64,000 nt of DNA from Collinsella aerofaciens (lineage in GTDB: Bacteria > Actinomycetota > Coriobacteriia > Coriobacteriales > Coriobacteriaceae): NCBI RefSeq assembly GCF_015546965.1, contig NZ_JADMUF010000002.1, positions 61,172-125,171 of the forward strand. Reading direction: 5' to 3'. Each line of letters starts with the position of its first letter. Positions within the stretch are counted from its first letter, which is position 1. The position numbers and the translations under genes are program-made. The notes under the pieces are model-generated. The model was not told the DNA's origin. It worked only from the letters and a program-made list of their open reading frames with translations, and made no database searches. This document shows positions 8,552 through 16,928 of this stretch, in pieces.

Positions 8552-9490
8552 ATGCCGACGTCGTTGACCGAACTTTTTTCGCCCGCCTGCCATTTGTGTC
8601 CGCGCCGTTGCGGTGCGGCGCGCGATGAGGGCGCGCGCGGCGTATGCGGTGCCAACGACACGCTCAGGGTGGCCCGCGCGGCGCTTCATATGTGGGAGGA
8701 GCCGCCTATCTCGGGCGAGGCCGGTTCGGGCACGATCTTCTTTAGCGGTTGCTCGCTTAAATGTATCTACTGCCAGAACCACGAGATCTCGACCGGCAAT
8801 TTTGGCCTTGAGATTTCGCCTGAGCGCTTGGTCGAGATTATGCTGGAACTGCAGGACCAGGGTGCCAACAACATCAATTTGGTGACGGCGACGCACTATG
8901 CGCACCTGTTGCCTGCCGCGATTGCCGCGGCGCGGGCGCGCGGGCTGGTCATCCCGATCGTCTACAACACGAGTGGTTACGAGCGTGCGAGTGCCGTGGC
9001 GGCGCTGGGCGACCTGGTCGATGTGTGGCTCACCGACTTTAAATATGCCGATGCCGGGCTTGCGCAGTCGCTTTCTCATATTAAGGACTACCCGCGCGTG
9101 GCCGTGTCGGGTCTGGCCCAGATGGCGCGCGAGATCGATCGCCGCGGGGGAGAGTTGGTGGACGAGGACGGGCTTATGAAGCGCGGTATGATCGTGCGCC
9201 ACCTGGTGCTTCCGGGGCATGCGGACGATTCGTGTCGCGTACTGGACCTAGTGTGGCAGACGGTGGGCGATGTGCCGATCTCGGTCATGAACCAATACAC
9301 GCCCAATGCCCTCATGCGCGAACAAGGCGGCGATCTGGCGCGCGCCGTGACGCGCGAGGAGTACGAGCAGGTGCTCGACCATGCCGACGACCTGGGCTTT
9401 ACGACGATGTTCTGGCAAGAGGGCGGAGCGGTAGACGAGAGCTTCACCCCGGCGTTCGACACCACCGGTGTCCTCACCAGCGCAAAGTAG
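8552..9490 (+). CDS. Radical SAM protein, PflX-like (COG1313 type)
   Basis: A 312-residue radical SAM enzyme. The cluster-binding CxxxCxxC is GCSLKCIYCQ (Cys 67, 71, 74). An extra N-terminal Cys set (CHLCPRRCG...VCG, residues 13-32) marks the family annotated as putative pyruvate-formate-lyase activating enzyme. Its true substrate is unknown; no glycyl radical enzyme is adjacent. The ATG at 8552 follows GGAG at a 9-base distance; an upstream in-frame TTG at 8537 is less likely because it would overlap that ribosome site. Confidence 0.85.
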   Translation: MPTSLTELFSPACHLCPRRCGAARDEGARGVCGANDTLRVARAALHMWEEPPISGEAGSGTIFFSGCSLKCIYCQNHEISTGNFGLEISPERLVEIMLELQDQGANNINLVTATHYAHLLPAAIAAARARGLVIPIVYNTSGYERASAVAALGDLVDVWLTDFKYADAGLAQSLSHIKDYPRVAVSGLAQMAREIDRRGGELVDEDGLMKRGMIVRHLVLPGHADDSCRVLDLVWQTVGDVPISVMNQYTPNALMREQGGDLARAVTREEYEQVLDHADDLGFTTMFWQEGGAVDESFTPAFDTTGVLTSAK

Positions 9491-9494
9491 CGCG

Positions 9495-9542
9495 TTCGCC
9501 GATGATTTTTCTGGGACGGGGATTAAAAAATCATCGGGCGAA
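9495..9542. repeat. Inverted repeat with GGGACGGGG loop after the radical SAM gene
   Basis: TTCGCCGATGATTTTT pairs with AAAAAATCATCGGGCGAA around CTGGGACGGGGATT. It lies 5 bases after the stop and may terminate transcription. The GGGAC-bearing loop resembles those of the other intergenic repeats in the window. Confidence 0.6.
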
Positions 9543-9587
9543 TGGTAGTCAAAAAAGCTCCGCTCCAAAAAGACTGGTTATTGGGCG

Positions 9588-9615
9588 TTGACAGTTGGCG
9601 AGCCGTAGGTAAAAT
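9588..9615 (+). promoter_or_regulatory. Sigma-70-type promoter for tRNA-Ala
   Basis: A consensus -35 TTGACA (9588-9593), 16-base spacer and TAAAAT (9610-9615) lie 14 bases before the tRNA 5' end. Confidence 0.75.
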
Positions 9616-9628
9616 ATCGACTTGTCCT

Positions 9629-9701
9629 GGGGACGTAGCTCAGTTGGGAGAGCGCTGCCGTCGCATGGCAGAGGCCGAGGGTTCGACTCCCTTCGTCTCC
9701 A
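9629..9701 (+). tRNA. tRNA-Ala (anticodon CGC)
   Basis: A complete 73-base cloverleaf. The anticodon stem CTGCC/GGCAG encloses loop GTCGCAT, anticodon CGC. The acceptor pairs GGGGACG with CGTCTCC and includes the G3-U70 wobble that identifies alanine tRNA; the T-loop GTTCGACTCCC is standard. The 3' CCA is not fully encoded. Confidence 0.96.
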
Positions 9702-9716
9702 CCCTTGGATTTGATA

Positions 9717-9747
9717 AGCCGCTGACATTGTGTCGGCGGCTTTTTTT
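9717..9747 (+). terminator. Terminator after tRNA-Ala
   Basis: AGCCGCTGACA pairs with TGTCGGCGGCT and is followed by a run of seven T. Confidence 0.85.
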
Positions 9748-9765
9748 AAAAGAAAGGGCTGAACC

Positions 9766-10224
9766 ATGGCCGAGCTTGAGTCCCAACCATTGTCCGACGA
9801 GGAGCGCGCTGAGTTGGAAGAGCTCCGCGCTGAGAAGGCCCGCCGCGAGGCTCGGGAAGAGGCCCGTCGCGAGCGTGAGGAGCTGGCTGCCCTGCGTGCC
9901 GAGCGTGCGAAGGCCGAGGAGGTCGCCGCGAACGCCGCATCCGAGCGCAAGCCCGCGCCTGCGCCCGAGCCCGCCGCTGCGATGCCTGCGCCTGCCGCGC
10001 CCAAGCCTCAGCCTAAGAAAGCCGCCCGCACCAAGCCCGCCGAGCCCACGCCGAGCCGTGACGAGATGACCTTTGCCCAGCGCATGGTTACCTCCAAGGA
10101 ACCTACGGGCGAGAACGAGATCCCTGGCATGGCGCCGGCTCAAAAAATCATCATTGTCCTTGCCCTCATCGCGTTTGTCATCTTTATGGGCTACACGATC
10201 CTGACCAGCATGGGCCTGCTCTAA
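9766..10224 (+). CDS. Hypothetical tail-anchored membrane protein with charged coiled coil
   Basis: A 152-residue protein of unknown function. Residues 8-58 are a dense Glu/Arg/Ala heptad-like coiled coil; residues 60-95 are Ala/Pro/Lys-rich and likely disordered; residues about 125-148 (IIIVLALIAFVIFMGYTIL) form a single membrane span at the very C-terminus, placing most of the protein in the cytoplasm. No signal peptide or catalytic motif is seen. It starts 18 bases after the tRNA terminator, with AAAGGG upstream. The pncB gene follows after 84 bases. Confidence 0.75.
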   Translation: MAELESQPLSDEERAELEELRAEKARREAREEARREREELAALRAERAKAEEVAANAASERKPAPAPEPAAAMPAPAAPKPQPKKAARTKPAEPTPSRDEMTFAQRMVTSKEPTGENEIPGMAPAQKIIIVLALIAFVIFMGYTILTSMGLL

Positions 10225-10308
10225 CCGATTTGCATCGGGCGTCATGTCCGAACACTCTGCCCTTGTCCAACCCTCAAATTCTGTACCACACATCCGAAAG
10301 GTCGCCCC

Positions 10309-11814
10309 ATGGCTTTGACCGACATCTCGCATCCCACTGACATCGCAATGCTCACCGATCTGTACGAGCTCACCATGGCCCAAGGCCTGTGGGAGAGCGG
10401 TAAGGCCAACGAGCAGGGGTGTTTCACCGCGTTTTACCGTGACCATCCCTTCGGCAGTGCATATGCCGTTATGTGCGGTACCGCCGAGCTGCCCGAGCTC
10501 GTCGAGAACCTACGCTTTACGCCCGAGGATATCGACTACCTCGCGTCGCTCCAGGCTCCCGCCGGCGGCGCGATGTTCAAGCCTGCATTCCTCGACTACC
10601 TGCGTAACTTCCGCGCGCACGTAAATATCGACGCCGTGCCCGAGGGCGAGCTCGTCTTTCCGCGTGAGCCCATGGTGCGCGTCACGGGCCCCGCGCTGGA
10701 GTGCCAACTGCTCGAGACCGCGTTGCTCAACATCGTGGGCTTCCAGACGCTTGTCGCCACCAAGACGGCGCGCGTGGTGCTGGCGGCGGACGGTCGTCCC
10801 GTGGCTGAGTTCGGCCTGCGCCGCGCCCAGGGTCCCGACGGCGGCTTGGCCGTGGCTCGCGCAAGCTACGTTGCCGGCTGCTCGTCCACGTCCAACGTGC
10901 TGGCCGGGCGCCGTTACGGCATTCCCGTGTTTGGCACGCATGCGCACAGCTGGGTGATGAGCTTTGATTCCGAGCTCGAGGCCTTCCGCGCCTTTGCCAA
11001 GTCGAGCCCCAAGAACTGCACGCTGCTCATCGACACGTACGACGTGCGCGAGGGCTGCGAGCATGCCATTACGGTCGCCAAGGAGATGGAGGCGGCGGGC
11101 GAGCGTCTGTCGGCCATCCGTATCGACTCCGGCGACCTGGCCAAGCTGTCCAAGTACGTGCGCGGGCGTTTTGACGCCGAGGGCCTGCCCTATGTGGGCA
11201 TCTCGGTCTCCAACGATCTGGACGAGTACACGATTCAGTCGCTGCTCGACCAGGGCGCTCCCATCGACAGTTTTGGCGTGGGTACCAAGCTCGCGACCTG
11301 CTACGATCAGCCGGCGCTGGGCGGCGTGTACAAGCTTTCGGCCCGCCGTGCGGCAGACGCCGATGCCTGGACACCGGTGGTGAAGCTCTCCGAACAGCCG
11401 TATAAGCGCACGATTCCGGGCGTGCAACGCGTGCGCCGTTACTATGACGGCTTTGGCGGCCCGATCTGCGACATGATTTATGACGAGGACCATCTGGCGG
11501 GGGAGGGCGCCTCGCGCGGCAATACCCTGGTGGCCGTGAACGATGCGGCGCTGGTGACCGATGTTTCCGAGCTTGAGTATCGTGAACTGCTGGTGCCGAT
11601 TGTGCGCGACGGCAGCGCGGTAGCCCCGCGCGAGAGCATCGAGGATGCGCGCGACCGCTGCACTTGGGCGCTCGACCACCTGGACCCGGTCTACAAGCGT
11701 TTCCTGTATCCGCAGACCTACGTGGTAGGTATGGAGCAGGGCCTGGCCCAGGTGCGCGACGACCTCGTGCGCAAGAACATGGCCGCGGCCTCTGCCTTCC
11801 CCTGGGCTCACTAA
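10309..11814 (+). CDS. pncB: Nicotinate phosphoribosyltransferase
   Basis: Makes nicotinate mononucleotide from nicotinate and PRPP, using ATP, in the NAD salvage pathway. The 501-residue length and the motifs LTDLYELTMAQG near the N-terminus, FGLRRAQGPDGG, GTHAHSWVMSF and the Asp/Gly-rich phosphate site (RIDSGDL, FGVGTKLATCYD) are family hallmarks. The ATG at 10309 follows GAAAGG. A gene resembling L-aspartate oxidase at 29-30.5 kb could belong to the de novo NAD route, but the two loci are far apart. Confidence 0.94.
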   Translation: MALTDISHPTDIAMLTDLYELTMAQGLWESGKANEQGCFTAFYRDHPFGSAYAVMCGTAELPELVENLRFTPEDIDYLASLQAPAGGAMFKPAFLDYLRNFRAHVNIDAVPEGELVFPREPMVRVTGPALECQLLETALLNIVGFQTLVATKTARVVLAADGRPVAEFGLRRAQGPDGGLAVARASYVAGCSSTSNVLAGRRYGIPVFGTHAHSWVMSFDSELEAFRAFAKSSPKNCTLLIDTYDVREGCEHAITVAKEMEAAGERLSAIRIDSGDLAKLSKYVRGRFDAEGLPYVGISVSNDLDEYTIQSLLDQGAPIDSFGVGTKLATCYDQPALGGVYKLSARRAADADAWTPVVKLSEQPYKRTIPGVQRVRRYYDGFGGPICDMIYDEDHLAGEGASRGNTLVAVNDAALVTDVSELEYRELLVPIVRDGSAVAPRESIEDARDRCTWALDHLDPVYKRFLYPQTYVVGMEQGLAQVRDDLVRKNMAAASAFPWAH

Positions 11815-11893
11815 TTTCCTTGGCAGAAGGGGCGGATCACATCCCCTCGGCAGCCAGCTCGCCCGCTCGCTGAACAGTCGATTGGTTTGACGT

Positions 11894-13021
11894 ATGACGA
11901 CTTCTTATAAGACGATGGTGGTAAAGATCGGTTCGTCCACGGTGGTGGGCGCCGACGGCAAGGTCAACCGTGCCTTTATCGGCGGCCTGGCCGATCAGGC
12001 CGCGTCCCTGCGTAAGCTTGGCTGGCGCCTGGTCGTGGTGAGCTCCGGCGCCATTGCGTGCGGCTATCCCGTGCTGGGCTTTGACCGCAAGCCGGTCGGC
12101 GACCTGCCGAGTCTGCAGGCCTGCGCCTCGGCCGGCCAGTGCATTATCTCGTCTGCCTATGACGAGGAGTTTCATGCGCGCGACCTGCTCACCTCGCTCG
12201 TGCTGCTTACGCGTCACGACACGGCGCGCCGCACGTCCTACCTGCACGCGCGCGACGCCCTGCTGCGCCTGGTGGAGCTGGGCGTGGTACCGGTTGTCAA
12301 CGAGAACGATACCGTTACCGTCGATGAGATCAAGTTTGGTGACAACGACACGCTGGCGGCGCTTGTGAGCTGCCTGGTTTCTGCCGATCTGTGTGTGACG
12401 CTCTCGGACATCGATGGCCTCTATACCGCCAATCCGCACGAGGACCCCACGGCCGAGTTCGTCCCGGTCGTGCATAAGATCGATGCCAAGATTATCGCCT
12501 CGGCGGGCGATTCTTCGACCTCGGTGGGCACGGGCGGCATGATCACCAAGATTCGCGCGAGCCGCATTCTCATGACCGCGGGCATTCAGAGCGTGATTTG
12601 CTCGGGCGAGGAGCCCGATGCGCTCGTGCGCCTCGCCCGCGGCGAGAGCGTGGGCACGCTGTTCGATCCGCCGGCGGAGCGTCTGGACATCGCACCCCGC
12701 AAGCTGTGGATCGCGCTGGGCGACAAGGCGCATGGCTCGGTGACGGTCGATGATGGTGCTGCGAAGGCGCTGGTCAGCCGTGGCTCTTCTCTGCTTGCGG
12801 TGGGTATTCGCGAGGTTGATGGCCAGTTTGCCGAGGGCGATGTGCTCGATGTGTGCGATCCGAGCGGTATGGTCGTCGCCCGCGGTATCGCCGAGGCCGA
12901 TTCGGACGTGCTGGAGCTTGCTGCCGGTCGCCGCCAGGACCAGATCGCCGGCAACCGCCTGCTGGCAGACCTGGCCGAGAAGCCCGCGATCCATCGAGAC
13001 AACTTGATTGTATTTGCTTAG
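11894..13021 (+). CDS. proB: Glutamate 5-kinase
   Basis: Phosphorylates glutamate to gamma-glutamyl phosphate, the first and proline-inhibited step of proline synthesis. The amino-acid kinase domain (residues 1-255) shows VVKIGSSTV, VVSSGAI, VNENDTV and SVGTGGMITK; a C-terminal PUA domain (about 275-375) follows, giving the usual full length. proA, the next step, lies 1.85 kb downstream on the same strand, separated by an oppositely oriented peptidase gene and a large palindromic repeat, so the two are not one operon here. Confidence 0.95.
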   Translation: MTTSYKTMVVKIGSSTVVGADGKVNRAFIGGLADQAASLRKLGWRLVVVSSGAIACGYPVLGFDRKPVGDLPSLQACASAGQCIISSAYDEEFHARDLLTSLVLLTRHDTARRTSYLHARDALLRLVELGVVPVVNENDTVTVDEIKFGDNDTLAALVSCLVSADLCVTLSDIDGLYTANPHEDPTAEFVPVVHKIDAKIIASAGDSSTSVGTGGMITKIRASRILMTAGIQSVICSGEEPDALVRLARGESVGTLFDPPAERLDIAPRKLWIALGDKAHGSVTVDDGAAKALVSRGSSLLAVGIREVDGQFAEGDVLDVCDPSGMVVARGIAEADSDVLELAAGRRQDQIAGNRLLADLAEKPAIHRDNLIVFA

Positions 13022-13111
13022 GCCTCGACGCCGGGCGCCTTCGATCTGCAAGGCACGTGGGGCGAAATTACCAGGGTAACTTTGCCCCGCCGCGCTTATG
13101 TCCGAGCTGGT

Positions 13112-13273
13112 CGCCACGAAAACGGCCCATCTACTACGTTTAATAGGCTATCGGTGACCATGCCAAGAATTGCAAAAAGAAAACCGCAGGTAGAACGCCT
13201 GCGGTTTTCTTTATTTATGGCATCTGGTTGGGCCATGCGGGTGAAACGTAGTAGATGGGCCGCTTTCGTGGCG
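13112..13273. mobile_element. Large palindromic intergenic element (MITE/REP-like), copy 1
   Basis: Thirty-base outer arms (13112-13141 and 13244-13273) pair with a single mismatch; the core of the arm is CCCATCTACTACG / CGTAGTAGATGGG. In the centre is a hairpin AGAAAACCGCAGG / CCTGCGGTTTTCT. The same order of parts recurs at 19957-20117 and in degenerate form at 19735-19886. It has no coding capacity and no clear target-site duplication. A role as proB terminator is possible through the central hairpin. Confidence 0.7.
13178..13218 (+). terminator. Central hairpin of the palindromic element, terminator-like
   Basis: Thirteen-base perfect arms ending in CTTTATTT; a good rho-independent terminator for proB, 157 bases after its stop. 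Confidence 0.7.
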
Positions 13274-13288
13274 AAGGACATCATCCGA

Positions 13289-13333
13289 CACTTGGGGACG
13301 TTCCTATTGTGCCGGCAGTTGGGGACACTCCTT
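13289..13333. repeat. GGGGACGTTCC...GTGCCGGCA...GGGGACACTCC repeat
   Basis: A second copy of the repeat found at 421-468, here with arms no longer fully complementary. It ends 3 bases before the stop codon of the convergent peptidase gene. Confidence 0.55.
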
Positions 13334-13335
13334 TG

Positions 13336-14754
13336 CTAGAAGATTCGGCGCAGGTCTCCGCGGTTGAGGGCTTCGTCGAAGAGGTGCTTGAACACCACGC
13401 TGCCGTGCAGGCCGTCGTGCTCGAACTCGTTGGTCACCCAGGCGTGCGAGTTGTCCACGCGGCCGAGCGTGTCGAGCTGCAGGTCCGAATCCACGTACAT
13501 GTCGTCGAAATACACCGCGGCCTGAAGCGGCACTTCGTTGCAGGCCAGGCGCTGCGGGTCGTAAATCTTGTCCCAGCTGGTGTCTTCCATCAGCAGGTCC
13601 ATGGCGGGCTTAAACGGCATAAGCTCGGGCATCTGCTCAAACATCCACGGGAACATGGCCTCGCCGGTAAACATGAGCGGGCGCGCGAGCGTGTCGAACT
13701 CGGCGCGATGGGCCTTCTCCTCTGCTGCGGCCCAGCGAATGGGCATGGTGTCGCCGTCGGCGTAGATGAACTCCTGCAGTGTCCAGTACAGCGGGTTTGT
13801 ACGCGTGTTGGTGCGCTCGAAGGCGCGCATCAAAAAGCTGTCAGATACCGAGGCGTTGCAGGTCAGCGTGCCGTCGCCATCAACAAAAGCGTGATCGATA
13901 ATCCAATGCATGCGTTCAAAGCTCGGCTTCATGCCAAAGTCGCTGCCCATGAGCTGTAGGCGCTCGACCGTCATAGGCGAGCCGTCGGGCAGCACGGGCT
14001 TCTGTGCCTCGAGCGCATCGGCCAGGGCTGCCACGCGCTCGACGTCGGCGGGGTAGCGGTCGTAATACTGCTGCGTCTTGGCGGCCATGCGCGGGAAGGT
14101 GTGCGCGTAGACCTCGCTGGCGCTCGCCGGCACGTGGGGGATGCCGCCGCAGGTAAAGCTCGCCGCCACGCCCTCGGGGAAGAGCGATAGATAGCTCAGC
14201 GTCAAAAAGCCGCCGTAGCTCTGGCCGAGCGTGACCCACGGCTTGCCGCCAAAGCCCACTAGGCGCAGGTACTCAAAATCGCGCACGATGGAGCTGGCGA
14301 GGTGGCGCTTGAGGAAGTCAGCCTGCGAGCGTGCGGCATCGGAGCCGGCCGCCGTCGCGCGCTCGCCCAGTGCGGCAATCGTGCGCCCGTCCACGCAGCT
14401 ACTGCGTCCGGTGCCGCGCTGGTCGGGAAGGACCACGCGGAAGTGCTTGACGGCCTCCTCGATCCAGCCGTCGCTTGTGGGCGACAGCGGACGCGGGCTC
14501 TCGCCGCCGGGGCCGCCCTGCAAAAACAGAAGCAGCGGCAGATCGTCGTTGATGCGGTCGGGCGCGCAAACCACGCGGTAGAAGAGCTTGATGCTCTCGG
14601 GCGCGCCGGCGATGGGTGCCGGCATAGCGCCGCGGCGCATGGTGCTGCCGACGGCCAGGAGCATCGGCTCCAGGCCGCGCCAGTCAAGGGGGACGTCGAT
14701 GCTGTGGTCCTCGACGTAAAGGCCGGGGACGTGGTACGAAGTGATGAGGGCCAT
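13336..14754 (-). CDS. Proline-iminopeptidase-like alpha/beta hydrolase (S33)
   Basis: A 472-residue alpha/beta hydrolase. The oxyanion-hole motif QGGPGG (residues 79-84) and the nucleophile elbow GQSYGG (Ser179) are those of S33 peptidases, which release N-terminal proline or short peptides; HDGLHG near the C-terminus supplies the likely catalytic His. No signal peptide, so probably cytosolic. The start at 14754 follows GGAAG. It sits between proB and proA on the opposite strand, which fits a role in proline supply from peptides, but substrate is inferred. Confidence 0.85.
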   Translation of the reverse strand: MALITSYHVPGLYVEDHSIDVPLDWRGLEPMLLAVGSTMRRGAMPAPIAGAPESIKLFYRVVCAPDRINDDLPLLLFLQGGPGGESPRPLSPTSDGWIEEAVKHFRVVLPDQRGTGRSSCVDGRTIAALGERATAAGSDAARSQADFLKRHLASSIVRDFEYLRLVGFGGKPWVTLGQSYGGFLTLSYLSLFPEGVAASFTCGGIPHVPASASEVYAHTFPRMAAKTQQYYDRYPADVERVAALADALEAQKPVLPDGSPMTVERLQLMGSDFGMKPSFERMHWIIDHAFVDGDGTLTCNASVSDSFLMRAFERTNTRTNPLYWTLQEFIYADGDTMPIRWAAAEEKAHRAEFDTLARPLMFTGEAMFPWMFEQMPELMPFKPAMDLLMEDTSWDKIYDPQRLACNEVPLQAAVYFDDMYVDSDLQLDTLGRVDNSHAWVTNEFEHDGLHGSVVFKHLFDEALNRGDLRRIF

Positions 14755-14866
14755 GTGAGTCTTCCGTTCGTTGCGGTGTTTCGGGTTGACCAATTCTACC
14801 GCCGCGGGCGAGGCCATGCGCAAATCGGCTACCATGGTTGCAAACTTCTAGGAGAAAGGGCCGCCC

Positions 14867-16153
14867 ATGTCGGTCGATATAGCCACGTATGTCCACGATC
14901 TTGCCGTTGCCGCCAAGGCAGCGTCGGCCTCGCTTGCCACGGCGAGCAACGAGCAGCGTCAGGAGGCCGTGCGCGCCATGGCCGCAGCACTGCGCAACGG
15001 TGTCGACTCCATCGTCGCCGCCAACGAGCTCGATATGTCCGCCGCGCGCGATGCGGGCACCTCGGCCGGACTGCTCGATCGCCTGCTGCTGACGCCCGAG
15101 CGCGTCGAGGGCATGGCCGCCGGCCTGGAAAAGCTCGCCGAGCTGCCCGATCCCGTGGGCCGCGTGCTCGACCACCGCGTGCTTGCAAGTGGCGTGGACC
15201 TGACCCGTGTGAGTGTTCCGCTGGGCCTGGTCGCTATGGTCTACGAGGCGCGCCCCAACGTGACGGCCGACGCCGCAGGCATCTGCATCCGTACCGGCAA
15301 CGCCTGCATTCTGCGCGGCGGCTCGCTGGCCTATCACTCGTGTGCCATGATCGCCGAGCTGCTGGCCGATGCGCTCGAGGCCAAGGGCTTCCCGCGCGAG
15401 GCCGTGTCGATGATTGAGTCCACCGACCGCGAGGCCACTGGCGAGCTCATGAAGCTCCGCGGTATTGTCGACGTGCTCATTCCGCGCGGCGGTGCAGGCC
15501 TGATCCAGCGCTGCGTGCGCGAGTCGCTCGTGCCGGTGATCGAGACGGGTACGGGCAACTGCCACATCTACGTGCATGAATCCGCCGACTTTGATAAGGC
15601 ACTCAACATTATCGTTAATGCCAAGACCCAGCGCGTAGGCGTGTGCAATGCCGCCGAGTCGCTGCTGGTCGACCGTGCTGTGGCCGATGCGTTTTTGCCC
15701 GCAGTCGTGGCCGTGCTGCATGACCACGGCGTGCTCATTCACGGCGACGAGGCAACCTGCGCCGCATGCGCCGATGCCGGGCTTGCCGAGGGTGATGACT
15801 ACGTCGCCGCGACTGAGGAGGACTGGGGTCGCGAGTACCTGGCGCTCGAGATGAGCGTGAAGGTCGTGGCAAGCGAGGACGAGGCCATCGCACACATCAA
15901 CCGCTACGGCACGATGCACTCCGAGGCCATCGTTGCCGAGGACACGGATGCTTGCGAGCGCTTCCTGGATGCGGTCGATGCCTCGGCCGTGTACGCCAAC
16001 GCCAGCACGCGCTTCACCGACGGCGGCGAGTTTGGCCTGGGCGCCGAGATCGGCATCTCGACCCAAAAGCTCCACGCCCGCGGCCCCTTCGCCGCCGAGG
16101 CCCTCACCACTTACAAATACAAGCTCCGAGGCACCGGCCAGGTCCGCCCCTAA
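14867..16153 (+). CDS. proA: Glutamate-5-semialdehyde dehydrogenase (gamma-glutamyl phosphate reductase)
   Basis: NADPH-dependent reduction of gamma-glutamyl phosphate to glutamate semialdehyde, the second step of proline synthesis. The 428-residue length and the motifs VPLGLVAMVYEARPNVT, NACILRGGS and the catalytic Cys region VGVCNAAESLLVD are typical. The ATG follows GGAGAAAGGG. Its promoter must lie in the 112 bases between it and the divergent peptidase start. Confidence 0.96.
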   Translation: MSVDIATYVHDLAVAAKAASASLATASNEQRQEAVRAMAAALRNGVDSIVAANELDMSAARDAGTSAGLLDRLLLTPERVEGMAAGLEKLAELPDPVGRVLDHRVLASGVDLTRVSVPLGLVAMVYEARPNVTADAAGICIRTGNACILRGGSLAYHSCAMIAELLADALEAKGFPREAVSMIESTDREATGELMKLRGIVDVLIPRGGAGLIQRCVRESLVPVIETGTGNCHIYVHESADFDKALNIIVNAKTQRVGVCNAAESLLVDRAVADAFLPAVVAVLHDHGVLIHGDEATCAACADAGLAEGDDYVAATEEDWGREYLALEMSVKVVASEDEAIAHINRYGTMHSEAIVAEDTDACERFLDAVDASAVYANASTRFTDGGEFGLGAEIGISTQKLHARGPFAAEALTTYKYKLRGTGQVRP

Positions 16154-16166
16154 CGCCCGCGCAAAC

Positions 16167-16208
16167 AAAAACCACCACAAAGGTGCCTGTCCCCTTTGTG
16201 GTGGTTTT
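16167..16208. terminator. Recurrent hairpin (ACCACCACAAAGG family, copy 5), proA terminator
   Basis: Perfect stem AAAACCACCACAAAGG / CCTTTGTGGTGGTTTT with loop TGCCTGTCC, between the convergent ends of proA and the HD gene; the T-runs on both strands suit bidirectional termination. Confidence 0.85.
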
Positions 16209-16223
16209 AGGTGGCGTGGGCGG

Positions 16224-16823
16224 TTAGGCCTGGAAGGTATCGCGGTCGGGGGCGAAGGACTGCATGGCCGCGATGGTGCGGTCAAAGAGCTCGGGGAGCT
16301 CCCAGCCCAACATCTCGGCGCCCTGCGAAATCACGTCGCGCGAGCAGCCGGCGGCAAAGCGCTTGTCCTTGAACTTTTTCTTGAGCGACTTGGTCGTAAA
16401 GTCCATAACGCTCTTGCTCGGGCGCATGATGACGGCGGCGCCGATCAGACCGGTGAGTTCGTCGCAGGCAAACAGGATTTTTTCCATCTGCAGTTCGGGC
16501 TTGGGCAGCGAGGCGTTAAAGTCCGATGTGTGCGTCTGGATGGCACGGATGAGCTCGGGCGATGCGCCCTCGCCCTCGAGAATCTCGGCTGCATAGATGG
16601 TGTGGTTCGTGGGGTCGTCCTCATGCTCCTCCCAATCCAGGTCGTGCAGCAAGCCGACGATGCCCCAGAAATCCTCGTTCTCGGGGTCGAACTCGCGTGC
16701 AAAGTAGCGCATGGTGCCCTCGACGGTCTCGCCGTGCGTGATGTGAAACGGGTCCTTGTTGTGCTCGTTGAGCAGTTCGAACGCGCGGTCACGGGTGATT
16801 CCGGCGTTAAGCAGCTCTGCCAT
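16224..16823 (-). CDS. HD-domain protein
   Basis: A 199-residue protein of the HD metal-dependent phosphohydrolase superfamily. The HD doublet is LLHDLDWEEH (His60-Asp61) with an upstream His in FHITHGET and a downstream Asp in ACDELTG. Many small HD proteins of this type are annotated as hydrolases with unknown substrate. Start is set by AAGGAG. It is flanked by two copies of the hairpin family, one at each end. Confidence 0.82.
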   Translation of the reverse strand: MAELLNAGITRDRAFELLNEHNKDPFHITHGETVEGTMRYFAREFDPENEDFWGIVGLLHDLDWEEHEDDPTNHTIYAAEILEGEGASPELIRAIQTHTSDFNASLPKPELQMEKILFACDELTGLIGAAVIMRPSKSVMDFTTKSLKKKFKDKRFAAGCSRDVISQGAEMLGWELPELFDRTIAAMQSFAPDRDTFQA

Positions 16824-16877
16824 ATAAGACTCCTTGTGCTCGTGGGTATCGCTAGAAATGAATACTACTAGAACGAG

Positions 16878-16918
16878 AAAACCACCACAAAGGCGTCTGT
16901 CTCCTTTGTGGTGGTTTT
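16878..16918. terminator. Recurrent hairpin (ACCACCACAAAGG family, copy 6)
   Basis: Stem AAAACCACCACAAAGG / CCTTTGTGGTGGTTTT, loop CGTCTGTCT. It lies upstream of the HD gene and downstream of the CarD gene on the minus strand, so it probably ends the CarD transcript. Confidence 0.8.
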
Positions 16919-16928
16919 GGCGGGCGAA

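Noticed and set aside
14684-16285. 533-codon frame antisense to proA
   Set aside because: Shadow of proA; composition-driven and without motifs.
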